A DNA stretch of 6,134 nt, from NCBI GenBank assembly GCA_029821215.1, contig JALGTV010000085.1, positions 1 to 6,134 of the forward strand. Reading direction: 5' to 3'. A model generated the notes under the pieces. The model ran no database searches and had not been told where the DNA came from. It saw nothing but the letters and a program-made list of their open reading frames with translations. The first letter of the stretch is position 1. Every line of letters begins with the position of its first letter. Both the position numbers and the translations under genes were made by a program. Positions 5,448 to 6,134 of the stretch are shown piece after piece. The stretch comes from Candidatus Zipacnadia bacterium (lineage in GTDB: Bacteria > Armatimonadota > Zipacnadia > Zipacnadales > Zipacnadaceae).

Positions 5448-6134
5448 TCAGCCGGTTAGCGCTTGGCCCAGGCGACGGACACCTTCCTGCAGATTATCCA
5501 TAGAGCAGGCGAAGCTAAGCCGCAGGTATCCCTCTGCTCCGAAAGCCGATCCAGGCACAGTGCTAATATGGCCTTCCGCCAGCAGGTATTCGGATAGCTG
5601 TAGCGAATCCTGGATGGGCTGGCCGGCCAGTTCAGTACCCAGGTAAGCGCTGATGTCAGGAAATACATAGAACGCGCCCGCTGGAGTGGTACACTCCAGG
5701 CCCGGTATCTGTTGGACAGCGGGCACCAGGTAATCCCGGCGCCGCTGGAACTGCGCGCGCATCTGAGGCACACAATCCTGGGGGCCGGTGAGGGCAGCCA
5801 GGGCGGCATATTGGGCAATAGAATTAGGGTTAGAAGTCTGCTGGCTCTGGATGCTGCCTGCCTTGGCGACAAAGTCCTCCGGTCCCATCAGCCAGCCTAC
5901 CCGCCAGCCGGTCATAGAATAGCTCTTAGATACCCCGTCCACAATTATAGTGGCTTGTTTAACCTCGTCGCCGAGCATGGCAGGACTTAGATGCTGGCCG
6001 CCGTCATAGATAAGGTGCTTGTAGATTTCGTCGGAGATAATGGCCAAGCTATTTTCTAAGGCAATCTGAGCCAGTCCTTCCAGTATTTCCCGGCCCCAAA
6101 CAGCGCCCGTGGGATTGGACGGGCTATTTATGAG
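5448..6134 (-). CDS. Class I aminotransferase, aspartate aminotransferase type (C-terminal part, cut by window edge)
   Basis: This is a PLP-dependent transaminase that moves an amino group between an amino acid, most likely aspartate, and 2-oxoglutarate. The reading frame stays open to the right edge, giving 228 residues; the N-terminal part (about 160-170 residues in a typical 390-400 aa enzyme) lies outside. The fragment starts inside the signature INSPSNPTGAV, with the conserved Asn of NPTG. SDEIYKHL follows, with the PLP-nitrogen-binding Asp and the conserved Tyr. SKSYSMTGWRVGW carries the Schiff-base lysine (codon 5925-5927). LRLSFA carries the Arg that binds the substrate alpha-carboxylate. 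GAFYVFPD and SAFGAEGYLRLSFA are typical of the Bacillus/Thermus-type aspartate aminotransferases. A TTG at 6045-6047 could be misread as a start, but conserved residues precede it in frame, so it is internal. The gene lies upstream of icd on the same strand and probably shares its transcript. Class I assignment is secure. Aspartate specificity is inferred, and related prephenate, alanine or aromatic aminotransferases are possible. Confidence 0.93.
   Translation of the reverse strand, partial: LINSPSNPTGAVWGREILEGLAQIALENSLAIISDEIYKHLIYDGGQHLSPAMLGDEVKQATIIVDGVSKSYSMTGWRVGWLMGPEDFVAKAGSIQSQQTSNPNSIAQYAALAALTGPQDCVPQMRAQFQRRRDYLVPAVQQIPGLECTTPAGAFYVFPDISAYLGTELAGQPIQDSLQLSEYLLAEGHISTVPGSAFGAEGYLRLSFACSMDNLQEGVRRLGQALTG

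Noticed and set aside
6045..6047. TTG as a start for the aminotransferase (199-aa version)
   Set aside because: The frame continues upstream to the window edge with the conserved INSPSNPTGAV signature, so the TTG encodes an internal leucine.

Overview
The window is bacterial DNA of moderate-to-high GC. It carries two independent blocks that meet tail to tail. The lineage cannot be fixed from the sequence. The near-perfect Shine-Dalgarno sites, the possible TTG starts and the style of the central-metabolism genes fit a thermophilic or anaerobic Firmicute (Moorella/Desulfotomaculum-like) or a Chloroflexota member. This is a low-confidence inference.

Left block (1-4236). A short ArsR-family repressor gene lies on the minus strand, stop at 165. 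It diverges from a very large plus-strand gene (643-4236, 1197 aa) encoding an exported multidomain protein. In order, that protein has a signal peptide, two ASH/choice-of-anchor-D-like beta-sandwich domains, a carboxypeptidase-regulatory-like module, an Ig-like module, an alpha/beta-hydrolase of the lipase/PGAP1 type (HGF, AHSMGG and GTPNHG motifs), a FecR-like domain, a Gly/Ser/Thr-rich linker and a C-terminal beta-rich domain. The 214-226 bp between the divergent genes is rich in signals. There is a perfect ATATTAG-N12-CTAATAT inverted repeat over the arsR promoter and start, with a third copy of the half-site further out. A good sigma70-type promoter faces the hydrolase gene. A 9-bp direct repeat lies around its predicted transcription start, and a hairpin holds its ribosome-binding site. 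The simplest reading is an autoregulated repressor that may also control the surface hydrolase.

The first 164 bases hold no gene I can support. They contain only small inverted repeats and a weak hairpin just past the arsR stop.

Right block (4283-6134, minus strand). An isocitrate dehydrogenase (362 aa) lies 76 bp downstream of a class I aminotransferase of the aspartate aminotransferase type. The aminotransferase is cut by the right edge of the window, so only its C-terminal 228 residues are present. The two genes are probably co-transcribed. They make metabolic sense together: isocitrate dehydrogenase produces 2-oxoglutarate, the keto acid of the glutamate-coupled transamination. The dehydrogenase keeps three of the four NADP-binding residues known from the E. 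coli enzyme, so its cofactor should not be assumed to be NAD. Only 46 bp separate the convergent stop codons at 4236 and 4283, and no convincing terminator is visible there.
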